DNA from: Bog-473 sp963807775
GTDB taxonomy: Bacteria > Actinomycetota > Acidimicrobiia > Acidimicrobiales > RAAP-2
Direction of reading: 5' to 3'
DNA: 64,000 nucleotides
NCBI GenBank assembly: GCA_963807775.1
Contig: CAWECY010000017.1
Location: forward strand, 62,001-126,000
Part shown: positions 27,081-36,940 of the stretch, in pieces
How positions within the stretch are numbered: position 1 is the first letter of the stretch
How the letters are laid out: the number at the start of each line of letters is the position of its first letter
Position numbers and translations under genes: made by a program
The notes under the pieces: model-generated
Databases searched by the model: none
Seen by the model: the letters and a program-made list of their open reading frames with translations, nothing else
What the model was told of the DNA's origin: nothing

Positions 27081-28586
27081 TCAGGGCAGGATTCCCGTGC
27101 CCCGCGGCGTTGGTGGCGCGGTCTGCCGGCCCTCGGCCAGGGAGAGGCCGGCGAGCAGGGCATCGCGAAGGTCGCGTGGATCGATGACCGCGTCATAGGC
27201 GAGCCGGCTTCCGGCAGCAATGGACGCGTTGGCCTGCTCGACCGACAGGCGCCTCCGCTCGTCGGGGTCGGCCACGGCGCTTGCTTCCGAGTCTGCCGGC
27301 ATGGCACCGAGCGTGATGGAAGGAAAGGCCAAGGTGACGGTCTGACCGTCGAAGGGGTTCATGGCCATGATCGACGAGCCGAAACCGAACGCCTTGCGCA
27401 AGGTCACGTGGAGCTTCGGTACCGCGAGCCGATGCTGCACGGCGAACATGCGCGCCGCATGGCGCAGGATCCCCTGTCGCTCGGCGAGGCTGCCCGCCAG
27501 GACGCCGGGGTTGTCGGCCAAGAACACGCACGGAAGCCCGAAGGCCCCGGCGACGTCGAGGAAGTGGGCGACCTTGTCCGCCGCCGCGCTGTCCACCGTG
27601 CCCGCCATCACACTCGGATCGTTGGCCACGATGGCCACGCTCCGCCCGCCCAGACGAGCCAGGGCGGTCACGATCGATCGTCCGAACGTCGGCTGGATGG
27701 TGAGGAGGGAGCCATCGTCGACCAAGGCCTCGAGAACGGGATGTATCGGGTAGGGGCGCCGGGGGCTCGCCGGAATGAGGTCCAAGATGGTGTCCAGCCG
27801 GCGGGGGCCGGTATCGGTGCCATCCCGGCGCGGTGGGACCTCCCACGCGTTGAGCGGAAAATAGGTGAGGTAGCGCCGGGCCAAGGCGATGGCTTCGACG
27901 TCGTCGGCCACGACGTTGTGAACCACGCCGGATGCGGCGGCCGCCACCTCGGGCCCGCCGAGCACCTCTTTGGTCACATCCTCGCCCGTGGCGGACCTCA
28001 CCAGGGGCGGACCGGCGGCGAAGATGGACGCCGATTCGGTCATGACCGCGAAGTCCGACAGCGGCGCCGTCAAGGCGCCGTGCCCGGCGGAGGCGCCCAG
28101 CACGAGACACACCATGGGTACGACGCCCGACAGCTCGGCGAGGCCCATCAGGTCCCCAGGCCGGCGGCCTACGGCCGACTCGGTAACGCGGTGCCCGGCG
28201 CCCTCGAGCATCATCACCAGGGGCACCCGTTCTTGCCGAGCAAGCTCACAGAGGCGATAGCGCTTGTCGGCGGCTCCGGTGCCAATGGAGCCGCCGAGCA
28301 CGGTCACGTCCTCGGCCCCGGCGAGCGCCGGCCGCCCGTCGATGCGCCCGGACCCAGCAACGAGCGCGTCACCCGGGACGGGCGGGTCCTCGGTGGTACC
28401 GACCAGCTGCCCGATCTCGAAGAAGGTTCCGGGGTCGAAGAGGGTGGCCAAGCGCTCACGGGCGTTGAGGCGGCCGCGCTCCTTCTGGCGCTCGAGGCGG
28501 ACCTCGCCACCCATGGACAGCGTCTCGGTCTTCCGGCGCGCCATCTCCTCGAGGGACGGACCCCAGTCCTGCGTTTCCTCACTCAT
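27081..28586 (-). CDS. Acyl-CoA carboxylase carboxyltransferase (beta) subunit
   Basis: 501 residues with the two crotonase-fold halves of the PccB/AccD type. N-terminal features: ERGRLNARERLATLFDPGTFFEIGQL, GRPALAGAEDVTVLGGSIG, MLEGAGHRVTE and the oxyanion region VLGASAGHGALTAPLSDF. C-terminal features: VAIVANDPSVMAGTVDSAAADK, FLADNPGVLAGS and KAFGFGSSIMAMNPFDG. It would transfer carboxyl from biotin to an acyl-CoA. No biotin carboxylase or carrier lies nearby, so it must use a distant partner. ATG 28584-28586 gives the normal length; the frame upstream is not family-like. Acyl specificity cannot be told. Confidence 0.87.
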   Translation of the reverse strand: MSEETQDWGPSLEEMARRKTETLSMGGEVRLERQKERGRLNARERLATLFDPGTFFEIGQLVGTTEDPPVPGDALVAGSGRIDGRPALAGAEDVTVLGGSIGTGAADKRYRLCELARQERVPLVMMLEGAGHRVTESAVGRRPGDLMGLAELSGVVPMVCLVLGASAGHGALTAPLSDFAVMTESASIFAAGPPLVRSATGEDVTKEVLGGPEVAAAASGVVHNVVADDVEAIALARRYLTYFPLNAWEVPPRRDGTDTGPRRLDTILDLIPASPRRPYPIHPVLEALVDDGSLLTIQPTFGRSIVTALARLGGRSVAIVANDPSVMAGTVDSAAADKVAHFLDVAGAFGLPCVFLADNPGVLAGSLAERQGILRHAARMFAVQHRLAVPKLHVTLRKAFGFGSSIMAMNPFDGQTVTLAFPSITLGAMPADSEASAVADPDERRRLSVEQANASIAAGSRLAYDAVIDPRDLRDALLAGLSLAEGRQTAPPTPRGTGILP

Positions 28587-28765
28587 CGCGACCCCCGGAG
28601 CTCCTGAGCTGACTCCTCTGCTTCGCCGAGACGAAGACCGGCAAGACACCCGTGCTCCACTCCCCTGAGCAGGATCCCTGTGAGGTACGGAGGTGACGGA
28701 CCAGCATAGAAGTGCGGGAATCCCGTGTGGAATTGCAGGCGGGTCTGAGATAGACCAGTCCCACC

Positions 28766-30187
28766 ATGGCAGCCTCGGGGGCACGCACCATATTGGGAAG
28801 AGGACTCGCCGCGCTACGCAGAGGGGCACTGCCACTGGCCACGGCCACCGTTTTGCTCGCCGGTGCGTCCGTGGCACTCTCGTCGATCCCCTCCGGCGCG
28901 GCGACATCGGCCACCCGCGGTCTCACGTCGAGCGTGGCGGCCAACGGAGTGTGGCCCGGAGTGGGCAAGATCTGCGAAAAGGGTCCGGGCGGCTCCTCGT
29001 CGGTGCGCGGGGTGGGCGCCAAGACCATTCACATCGCGGTATTCAACGACGCCGCCAACACCGTCGAGCCCGGACTCGAAGAGGAGCTCGTCCAGCAGGC
29101 CATGGCCTTCGCGGCATGGTGCAACGCTTCGGGGGGCATCAACGGGCGGGACATCGTCATCGACGATCGCGACGCGGCGTTGTTCAACGCGGCGCAGGTG
29201 ACCGTGCAGGCCTGTCAGAGCGACTTCATGGCGGTCGGCGGCGGCATGGCGCTCGACCAGCCGTCCGTCCCGATCCGGGAGCAGTGCGGACTGGGCCAGA
29301 TCAGCGGCTACCTGGCCTCGGACGCCTCCGAAGTTGCCTCCGATCAGGTCGACCCGGGCGGTGGCAACACCCACACCTGGCCCTCGGGATGGTTCCGGGC
29401 GCTGGCCAAGGCGTATCCGCAGGCGGTCAAGAAGGCGGGATTTGGCGGGGCGAACACTCCCTCCGTCCTCGAGCCCGAGACCAAGTACGAGTTCGCCGCG
29501 CAGGCCCAGGGGTGGAACGTCGTCGACTTCCAGGAGCCGCCGATCATGGTGACCGACTGGGCTCCCTACGTGGAGGAGGCCCAGAGCAAGGGGGTGGAGG
29601 CCCTGTGGCCCTCATTGGACGACAACATCGTCCCCTACTTCGAAGCGATGACCACGGCCGCCTACCACCCTGCCTTCGTCATCCTCGGGGTCCAGTTCTA
29701 CAACGCGACGACGAGCGCAGGCGTGGCCGCCAATCCCGGCCTCCCGCCGGTCTACGTCGAGACGTCGTGGTGGCCGCTCGAGATGGCCTCCCAGAACCCT
29801 TCGACCGAGCAGCTCGTCAACGTCATGCACACCTATGCCAAAGGTGACGCCATCGACTTCGACGACGAGGAGGGCGCAGAGTCGTGGCTCCTCTGGGCCA
29901 AGTCCGCCTCGGCGTGTGGCACCGACCTGACGGTCTCGTGCGTCCTGAACCACGCGGCCGCCACCAAGAACTGGGACGCCGGAGGGATTCAGGCGCCGAT
30001 AGCCAGCTTGAGCATGTCCAACCTGGACCCCCAGCCATCGCCGTGCTTCGCACTGCTCAAGGTCGACCCCAACAAGTTCGTCTATGACAAGGCGCTCACT
30101 GAGCCGACCCAGTCCATCTGGAACTGCAATCCGAAGAACGTCGTGCACCTGACGCCGCAGGAGTTGCAAAAACTGGCGTCCCTGTGA
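28766..30187 (+). CDS. Orphan branched-chain-type ABC solute-binding protein
   Basis: A 473-residue type I periplasmic binding protein of the LivK class. A signal sequence (GALPLATATVLLAGASVALSS) without a lipobox Cys precedes the mature domain. The family strand and loop are visible: KTIHIAVFNDAANTVEPGLEEE, FAAWCNASGGINGRDIVIDDRDAA and VQACQSDFMAVGGGMALDQ. Six to seven Cys residues in the mature part could form disulfides. There are no permease or ATPase genes nearby, so it either docks on a distant transporter or acts as a sensor. It is divergent from the carboxyltransferase gene with a 179-bp shared promoter region. Confidence 0.85.
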   Translation: MAASGARTILGRGLAALRRGALPLATATVLLAGASVALSSIPSGAATSATRGLTSSVAANGVWPGVGKICEKGPGGSSSVRGVGAKTIHIAVFNDAANTVEPGLEEELVQQAMAFAAWCNASGGINGRDIVIDDRDAALFNAAQVTVQACQSDFMAVGGGMALDQPSVPIREQCGLGQISGYLASDASEVASDQVDPGGGNTHTWPSGWFRALAKAYPQAVKKAGFGGANTPSVLEPETKYEFAAQAQGWNVVDFQEPPIMVTDWAPYVEEAQSKGVEALWPSLDDNIVPYFEAMTTAAYHPAFVILGVQFYNATTSAGVAANPGLPPVYVETSWWPLEMASQNPSTEQLVNVMHTYAKGDAIDFDDEEGAESWLLWAKSASACGTDLTVSCVLNHAAATKNWDAGGIQAPIASLSMSNLDPQPSPCFALLKVDPNKFVYDKALTEPTQSIWNCNPKNVVHLTPQELQKLASL

Positions 30188-30224
30188 CGGGTGCTACGAC
30201 GCTCGGGGTCAGGTCACGATGCCC

Positions 30225-32258
30225 TCAGCTGGCCGCCGCCGCGCCGGCGACGGGTGCCGCCAGCTGGAGCCCGACGAGGGATCCCAGATAGGTGGCGTCT
30301 CCGTAGGAGTACAGGGACCCGTCCCGGCCGACGACCCAGTACCCGCCGCCATCCGGAGTGGCAACAATCCCGTCGATGGGCACGCGACTCACGATGCCTT
30401 GGCCGGGGACCGAGCCGTCGAACGTGGCGTCGCCGAAGGTGAACACCCCTCCGTCGGAGGCGACCAGCCAGTAGCCGCCGCCGTCGGGTGTGGCCGCCAT
30501 GCCGACGATCGGCTCGTTGAGGGCCATGCCGCCGGTCGATCCGTGGAATTGGGCGTCGCCGAAGCTGAAGACGCCGCCGTCGGAGGCGACCAGCCAGTAG
30601 CCGCCGCCGTCGGGTGTGGCCGCCATGCCGACGATCGGCTCGTTGAGGGCCATGCCGCCGGTCGATCCGTGGAATGGGGCGTCGCCGAAGCTGAAGACGC
30701 CGCCGTCGGAGGCGACCAGCCAGTAGCCGCCGCCGTCGGGTGTGGCCGCCATGCCGACGATGGGCTCGTTGAGGGCCATGCTCCCGGTCGATCCGTGGAA
30801 TGGGGCGTCCCCGAAGGAGAAGACGCCGCCGTCGGAGGCGACCAGCCAGTAGCCGCCGCCGTCGGGTGTGGCCGCCATGCCGACGATGGGCTTGTTGAGG
30901 GCCATGCTCCCGGTCGATCCGTGGAATTGGGCGTCCCCGAAGGAGAAGACCCCTCCATCGGACCCCGTCATCCACATTCCCTGACTGCTGGCGGGCGGGA
31001 GCTGCAATTGCTCAATGAGCGTCTGCAGCGTCGTGTTGTTGTTCACATTGGTCGCCGAGAATCCGGTGGCAAAGCACCCGCTTGCCGGGACACAGGCCAA
31101 GCTGCTCAACCAGCCGAAGGCCACGACGTTGGGGCTGGGTTCGACCGTCCAACTCGAACCGTTCCAGTTCTCGATGTACGGGATGGGGGTCGTGTTCTGT
31201 CCACTCGCCGCATTGGTGGCTCCGGTGGCCCAGCAGTCGGAGGCGTCGAGACACGTCACCGAGCTGAGGATGTTGGCGGGCGTGGGCGGATCGAGGCTCG
31301 GCGTGATGGTCCACGTCGAACCGTTCCAATTCTCCACCAGGGAGGAAGAAGGATTACCGCTCCCGTCCATGATCGCCCCCACAGCCCAGCAGTCGGAAGA
31401 GCTCGTACAGGTCACGGACGTCAGGTCCTGACCCATGGGAGCAGGCGCGGCGGGGGTTGGGACGACCGACCACGCGGTCCCGTCCCAATGCTCGATCAAC
31501 GCGGCCGCACCGACGACGCTTGGCGCGACCCCGGGGAGGAAGTTGAACTGGAGCTGGTTCGGCCCCGCGTAACCGACGGCCCAACAATCCGAACTGCCGG
31601 CACAGGTCACGGATGAAAACTGGTCATAGGTCTGACCCGAGGAGGCGGGCGACGATTGCGACCATTGCGCTCCGTCCCAGTGATAGATGATGCCGTTTTG
31701 GGGGTTCTGTTGGCTGTCGAGGGAGTCGCCCACCGCCCAGCAATCCGAGGCGCTCGAGCAGGTCACCGAGAAGAGGTAGCCGGCAACGTCCGGCGTGGAC
31801 ACGACCGACCACGTCGCACCGTTCCAGTGCTCGGCCAACGTCACTGGCCGTTGCTGACCGTCGGGCTCTTGGGCACCGACGGCCCAACAATCCGACGACA
31901 CCACGCAGTCGACACTCCACAGCAGTGAGGCCTGCGTGTCAGGTGGGGTCACATCGGGCCCGACCGACCACGTCGAGCCGTTCCAACTGTCGATCAGGGC
32001 GTTCGGCTGGGAGTTGTTGCCCAACGAGGTGAAGACACCACCGACCGCCCAACAGCTCCACGCGCTCGTGCACGCGGTCCCCATAAGGAGGCTCGATTCC
32101 GATGGCCCGGGGTTCGGGCTGGGAATGATGTTCCACCCCGAACCGGTGGCACCAACCGGACTTGGCAACGCCACGGTGAGGACCAAGAGAGCTCCGACAA
32201 CTGCTCCGACGCACAGGCCGGTGCTGCGGCCGCGTCGATTTCCCCCGAATTTCGCCAT
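30225..32258 (-). CDS. Secreted two-part beta-propeller repeat protein (677 aa)
   Basis: A signal segment (LCVGAVVGALLVLTVALPSPVGATG) is followed by seven repeats of about 50 residues, each with a Cys pair in the form V-T-C-x4-D-C-W-A-V-G and, in most, a W-N-G-S-T-W strand. After these come six 42-residue repeats (G-Y-W-L-V-A-S-D-G-G-V-F-S-F-G-D-A). The pattern suggests a disulfide-rich seven-bladed propeller joined to a second propeller. Ligand and role are unknown; such domains bind glycans or proteins at the surface. I start at ATG 32256-32258; an upstream in-frame stretch has no ribosome site. No catalytic domain is present. Confidence 0.78.
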   Translation of the reverse strand: MAKFGGNRRGRSTGLCVGAVVGALLVLTVALPSPVGATGSGWNIIPSPNPGPSESSLLMGTACTSAWSCWAVGGVFTSLGNNSQPNALIDSWNGSTWSVGPDVTPPDTQASLLWSVDCVVSSDCWAVGAQEPDGQQRPVTLAEHWNGATWSVVSTPDVAGYLFSVTCSSASDCWAVGDSLDSQQNPQNGIIYHWDGAQWSQSSPASSGQTYDQFSSVTCAGSSDCWAVGYAGPNQLQFNFLPGVAPSVVGAAALIEHWDGTAWSVVPTPAAPAPMGQDLTSVTCTSSSDCWAVGAIMDGSGNPSSSLVENWNGSTWTITPSLDPPTPANILSSVTCLDASDCWATGATNAASGQNTTPIPYIENWNGSSWTVEPSPNVVAFGWLSSLACVPASGCFATGFSATNVNNNTTLQTLIEQLQLPPASSQGMWMTGSDGGVFSFGDAQFHGSTGSMALNKPIVGMAATPDGGGYWLVASDGGVFSFGDAPFHGSTGSMALNEPIVGMAATPDGGGYWLVASDGGVFSFGDAPFHGSTGGMALNEPIVGMAATPDGGGYWLVASDGGVFSFGDAQFHGSTGGMALNEPIVGMAATPDGGGYWLVASDGGVFTFGDATFDGSVPGQGIVSRVPIDGIVATPDGGGYWVVGRDGSLYSYGDATYLGSLVGLQLAAPVAGAAAAS
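30430..30960 (-). repeat. 126-bp tandem repeat, four near-identical copies
   Basis: The marker GCCATGCCGACGAT recurs at 30496, 30622, 30748 and 30874, exactly 126 bp apart, with nearly identical DNA between. It encodes the 42-residue GYWLV repeat. The low divergence between copies suggests recent duplication or gene conversion; the outer repeats are more diverged. Confidence 0.93.
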
Positions 32259-32559
32259 GCTTTCATATCGTCGCCCCACACATAGCCTTGAGCGGCCGCA
32301 CAAGCCATCGAGGTGAGACCGCAACGATGCCAGTGGGGCTGAACACGTCCCGAGGCACGAAAGCCGATCATTTCACCTTCCACTGAAACTCGGTGTGTGC
32401 CGAGGACGGGGCGCGAGACGACCGCGTCGGGCCCGCCCACGACCATCCTTGGCGGCAAACTCGTCGACGACGACGAAGGAAACGTGACCAAGGGCGCCGG
32501 GCTCAGCCACGACGGGTCGAGGGTGTGCACCTCGACCAACCACCGAATCACGAGAACGT

Positions 32560-32720
32560 GAACTGGTAGCGCTGACACAGACGAATTGGTTCTGCACCCC
32601 TCCGGCGCGCTTCGAGGAAGATCCCGGTGACCAACATGGGGACCGCGAACCACGGGGTCTGCTTGATGGCGCACGCGGCTCCCAACGAAATGGGTCCGAT
32701 CCATCGCGCCAGTCCTGGCT
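32560..32720 (-). pseudogene. Remnant of a membrane protein gene (KQTPWF type)
   Basis: On the minus strand a short stretch reads ISLGAACAIKQTPWFAVPMLVTGIFLEARRRGAEPIRL. The phrase 'G.A...KQTPWF..P.L..G...EARR.G' is the kind of sequence found in large actinobacterial polytopic glycosyltransferase-like membrane proteins. It lacks a start and runs into a stop. Downstream frames look scrambled. I take it as a decayed fragment. The rest of 32259-32965 (707 bp) holds no gene I can support. Confidence 0.35.
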
Positions 32721-32965
32721 CGACGTCACGGCCGTACCTGTCCCAACGCCGACAATGACTCGTCCGTGAGGGACGGGACGTCCCCGCGTGCCTGTCCCCG
32801 GCGGGGCGGGCCAGGCCGCCTCTCGTGGGAGATCCAGCCCTTGGAGGCACCAAAAGTTCATTCAACCTGGTACTACGAGACGGAACGGGAGTTTTCCAAC
32901 GGGTGAATGACCCTCACCTCGAAAACCGGTGGACAACCCGAGAACGGCGGAGTCATTCTGACTAC

Positions 32966-33592
32966 ATGCAATTTTCGGGATTGTTCGCTCCGAGGCCGTG
33001 GCGTCGACGCAGGTGGCTCGGGACACTCACCCTGGCCACGTCCTCCGTCTTCGTCATCGGCACCGCCGGGGCCAGTTCTGGCGCGCAGGTACAGGCCCGG
33101 CACCCCGTCCGACTCGACACGTCGTCCAAGCACCACAAGCACCAGACCAACCACAAACCGAAGAAGGGCAAAGCCCAACAGAGCAGTACCAGCCCCTGCC
33201 TCGAGGGGCACTGGAACGTGACGAGCATCACCTTGAGTGCAAGCGGCCTGACCTTCAGCGGTGGTGCCGGAACGACCGTGGACATCATGTCGAATGGGAA
33301 CGCACTCGGAAATTTCACTCCGGGTGCACCGCTCGTCGGGAGCGAGGGCTCAGCCAAGTTCAGCGGCACCATCACTGACCACTACGGTTTTTCACCCAAA
33401 ACCACGTCACACTCGGGGACCTTCCCCGTCTCGACGGTCACCGACGATGCCACCATCACGGTGGCCGGCGTGACCAAGGCCGTGACGTCCTCGCCCGAGC
33501 AGGGCTCGTACAGCTGCACCGGCAAGGACCTCTCGCTGATCTTTACCAGCGGTGCCAGCACACTGACGTACCAATTGTCGCCCGCCGGCTGA
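32966..33592 (+). CDS. Small secreted protein of unknown function
   Basis: 208 residues. A basic N-terminus with RRRRW is followed by a hydrophobic signal (LGTLTLATSSVFVIGTAGAS), then a His/Lys-rich linker (SSKHHKHQTNHKPKKGKAQQ). A beta-rich domain starts at SPCLEGHWNVTSITLSASG and ends with SYSCTGKDLSLIFTSG. One Cys lies at each end of the domain, which suggests a single disulfide-closed barrel of lipocalin/META-like topology. ATG 32966 is the first start that leaves a proper signal peptide. I do not recognise a family, and there are no functional neighbours. Confidence 0.7.
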   Translation: MQFSGLFAPRPWRRRRWLGTLTLATSSVFVIGTAGASSGAQVQARHPVRLDTSSKHHKHQTNHKPKKGKAQQSSTSPCLEGHWNVTSITLSASGLTFSGGAGTTVDIMSNGNALGNFTPGAPLVGSEGSAKFSGTITDHYGFSPKTTSHSGTFPVSTVTDDATITVAGVTKAVTSSPEQGSYSCTGKDLSLIFTSGASTLTYQLSPAG

Positions 33593-33656
33593 CATCGTTC
33601 GATGGCGCTTCGTCCGGGGCGAGGGGGGGGACGGTTCCAATCCCCCACCCGTGCGG

Positions 33657-33714
33657 CTCACCTAATTTCCACGCCGTCCGCCTGAGTCCACCCCGCAGTA
33701 GAGCCGTTACCTAA
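33657..33714. repeat. Candidate dispersed repeat, copy A
   Basis: A GC-rich stretch of about 58 bp that resembles two other intergenic stretches, at 52648-52705 and 58578-58640. Shared blocks by eye are CCGTCC, TCC-x-CGC and AG-x-GAG-x-G. Each copy lies at gene 3' ends. Similarity is partial and unaligned by computer. Confidence 0.3.
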
Positions 33715-33745
33715 GCGGGCTGGCGGAGTTGCTGTCGCCCCTCGC

Positions 33746-35684
33746 TCACGAGAAGACGTAGTCGTGGCCATCCACCCGTCGGGTCCATTCCCAGTAGAGG
33801 TCGAGGGGCCACGGGGACAGCGTGAAGACCTTGCCGGCCGGGTTCTTGTAGTGGCTGTGTTTGATCGAGGGATGTGACCACACCATCTGGCCGATCTCCG
33901 CCTGGTAGTGCTCGGCGTAGCGAGCGTAGGCCTCGGGCGTAACCTCGCACGTCCGAGCCCCCGAGGTCAGCGTGTCCCGAATCGCCTCCATGGCGTAGTG
34001 GACCTGGAACTCGGAGTGATAGAAAAGGCTGGCTCCGGCGGCGAGGTTCGTACCCGGACCGTAGACGCAGAAGAGGTTGGGGAAATTCGCGACGGTGATA
34101 CCGAGGTAGGCCGTCGGCTCGTCGCCCCATTGCTCACGGAGGGAAACGCCACCACGACCCGTCACCTGCATGGAGGCGAGGAAGTCATTGTGCCGGAACC
34201 CGGTCGCGAAGCAGATGATGTCGGCGGGAGTGTGGGCGCCGTCAACGGTCACGACACCGCCGGGCACGACCTTCGAGATCGCGGTGCGGACGAGCTCGAC
34301 ATTCGGACGCTGCAGGCATCGCAACCATGACCCGTTGTCTTGTAGGACCCGCTTGCCGAGGGCCGGGTAGTCGGGCACGACCTTGGCCGTGAGGTCGGGT
34401 CGTTCCGCAATGATCGATTTCATGGAGGCGAGAAGCGCGTCCGCCCGGGTGGCGTTCACCACGTTGACCGATCGACCCGTCTGATCCTCGTAGCCGGGTT
34501 CGATCCGATATGGGTCCATGCCGGCAGCAATGCCGCCGAAAGTCATGATGAACCTGTACCAGCGCCCGTAGAACGGGAGGTGCCGCAAAGCCCATCTGTC
34601 TCCCGGCGGAACCGCCGCGTGGTACAGCGGATTCGGGATGATCCATTGAGCGGTGCGCTGGAAGATCGTGAGCAACTCGACGTCGTCCGCAATAGCCGGA
34701 CCGATCTGGAACCCGCTCGCACCCGCACCGATCAGCGCGAACCGCTTGCCCGCCAGCTCGAGATCATCAGGCCACCGAGCGGAGTGAAACGACGGTCCGC
34801 GGAACGTATCGATCCCCGGTATGTCGGGGAGCTTCGGGATATTCAGGGACCCGACGGCGCTGAAAACAAATCGGGCACCGATGACGTCCTCTGTCCCGTT
34901 GGGACCCCTCACGTGCACACTCCACCGAGCATGCTCGTCATCCCAACGCAGCTTGGTCACGGCAGTGTCGAAGCGGCAGTGCGGCCGCAGATCGTATTTC
35001 TCGACAATGGCCGTGAAATACTCCAGCAGCTCGGGCTGCTGGCAGTAGAACTCGCTCCAGTGATCGGAGGGCTCGAAGGAGTAGCAGTACTGGTGGCTGC
35101 CGATATCGACCCGTGCACCCGGGTAGCGGTTCTCCCACCACGTCCCGCCGGGACCCGCGTTCTTCTCGACGATGAGGAACGGCATGCCTGCCTGCTTGAG
35201 GCGGATGCCGGCCAGAATGCCGGCCATGCCGCAACCGATGACGACGACCGGAGACGCCGCCTTGACGTCCGCTGGTACTTCGTTGCCCCAGGCGACAGCG
35301 CCCGTGTCGGCACCCTCGAACTGCAGGTCGTCGAAGAAGAGCCCGGCGAGACGACCCTCCACGGCCCGGCAGCCGAGAAACGCCATCATCTCCTGCAGGA
35401 GGTCACCCGACAGCCCGTGAGGCTGGCAGCCGCCGTCGCGATAGGCGCTGATCGCGGACAGTGCCCGGCGACGAACCTGCGCTTGTGCATCCGGCGGAAG
35501 GCCGCTCTGTATGTCCAACGGCACTGCATACCCGCGGACGAATGTCGCCACGTACCCACGCAGGATCGCCCGTCATGTGCACCAGGGAACACAACAGCGC
35601 AGGGACACTCACGTCCTGAAGCGCCGCCGCGATCACCTGGTCGTCATCGGTAAACGGCTCAGCTGCGTGGGGGTTTCGGGTCAT
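33746..35684 (-). CDS. Baeyer-Villiger-type flavin monooxygenase, one frame change near the N-terminus
   Basis: About 645 codons. The N-terminal extension begins at ATG 35682-35684 (FTDDDQVIAAALQDVSVPAL, LVHMTGDPAWVRG), preceded by GGAG. It changes frame at about 35553 into TFVRGYAVPLDIQSG. The core carries the FAD site VVVIGCGMAGILAGIRLKQAG, the NADP site FALIGAGASGFQIGPAI and the Baeyer-Villiger fingerprint F-x-G-x3-H-x3-W-P as FRGPSFHSARWP. It inserts one oxygen next to a ketone using NADPH and O2. A 180-bp region separates it from the divergent SDR gene. Together they suggest a ketone or steroid breakdown step; the substrate is not readable. Confidence 0.85.
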
Positions 35685-35864
35685 CCCAATCTCCATGTGG
35701 CCGATGCCGCCAACAGCGCGCGGCGGACCGCGGTGGAAGCGTTCGACCGTCGTCGGACCGCCGAGGCGGCGGATTCGGGCCGGAACCGGAGATGAGGAGT
35801 CGCAGCCGCTCGGGACACGCCCCAAATATATGGTCTGGGTCGGTCAAGATGGAGGGAGGATCGT

Positions 35865-36797
35865 ATGGACGATTTGAGGTTCGACGGTCGAGTGGCCATT
35901 GTCACCGGGGCTGGGCGGGGAATCGGCTTCGAGCATGCTCGATTGCTGGCGTCACGCGGTGCGCACGTGGTGGTCAACGACCTGGGTGTCGCCATGGACG
36001 GGAGCGGCGGAGATGCCGGACCAGCGCGACGGGCTGCCGAGGCGATAGGAGCCGCCGGAGGATCGGTTGTCGCTGACGAATCTGACATCTCGACCGTGGA
36101 GGGAACCACGCGGCTGGTCGAGCGGGCCCTCGAGGCGTTTGGACGGCTGGACGTGCTGATTAACAACGCCGGCATCTACAACACGGACGAGTTCCCCGAT
36201 GTCGAAGTTTCCGACCTGCGGCGGCACCTGGACATGCACGTCATCGGCAGCTTCTTGACGGTCCAGGCCTGCTGGCCCCATATGGTGGCGAGCGGGTACG
36301 GGCGGATCGTGCTCACCACATCCACGGCAGCCCTGGGGATGCGCAGTCTCACGGCCTACGGAACCGCGAAGGCAGGGGTCATCGGACTCACCCGGGCTCT
36401 CGCGGCAACGTCTGCCGGCCACGGCGGCGACATCAAAGTGAACGCGCTGGCACCCATGGCCAACACGCGCATGATGGCGGCCCGGCACCTAAAAGGGGCC
36501 GACCCGGACCCCGAAGCGGAGCGTCACCCGGCGCTTGTTGCCCCGATGGCCGCGCTGTTGGCGCACGAAACCTGCCCGGTCCAAGGGGAGGTCCTCATGG
36601 CGGGAATGCGACGCTACAGCCGCCTTTTCCTCGCCGAAACCGAGGGCTTCGTCCATGATGGCGTGGACGTGAGCCCGGAGTTGCTGGCCGAGCGGTGGGA
36701 CGCCATTTATGACTCGGCCGATCACGGGATAGTCGAGAGCACCGAGGGCTGGGTAGCCCGTAACCTTCGAGCGATCGAGGAGAACCCGATCCTCTGA
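35865..36797 (+). CDS. SDR-family dehydrogenase, HSD17B4/MFE-2-like
   Basis: A 310-residue short-chain dehydrogenase. The cofactor site is TGAGRGIG. Next come VVVNDLG (NAD-type acidic residue), NNAG, the catalytic Ser strand (IVLTTSTAALG) and Tyr/Lys in AYGTAKAG. The opening DDLRFDGRVAIVTGAGRGIG and the C-terminal extension (about 60 residues beyond a classical SDR) resemble (3R)-hydroxyacyl-CoA dehydrogenases of the multifunctional enzyme type 2 family. GGAGGGAGG precedes the ATG closely. It is likely co-regulated with the divergent monooxygenase. Confidence 0.88.
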   Translation: MDDLRFDGRVAIVTGAGRGIGFEHARLLASRGAHVVVNDLGVAMDGSGGDAGPARRAAEAIGAAGGSVVADESDISTVEGTTRLVERALEAFGRLDVLINNAGIYNTDEFPDVEVSDLRRHLDMHVIGSFLTVQACWPHMVASGYGRIVLTTSTAALGMRSLTAYGTAKAGVIGLTRALAATSAGHGGDIKVNALAPMANTRMMAARHLKGADPDPEAERHPALVAPMAALLAHETCPVQGEVLMAGMRRYSRLFLAETEGFVHDGVDVSPELLAERWDAIYDSADHGIVESTEGWVARNLRAIEENPIL

Positions 36798-36819
36798 GCG
36801 AGAGACCAGGACCTCGCTC
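36796..36819 (+). terminator. Hairpin at the SDR stop codon
   Basis: GAGCGAG (36796-36802) and CTCGCTC (36813-36819) form a 7-bp perfect stem with a 10-base loop, overlapping the SDR stop codon. There is no strong U-tract, so this is a weak intrinsic-terminator candidate between the converging SDR and ClC genes. Confidence 0.3.
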
Positions 36820-36940
36820 TATTCCACCTTTCACGCTTCTCTTCGTCCTGGTTGGCCGGATCCCGCATCAGATCGTCGCCATCGGGCTCCGGGTGCCTGC
36901 ATTGCCGAGACCGTCCGCGGCGGATCCCGACTCAGAGGAG

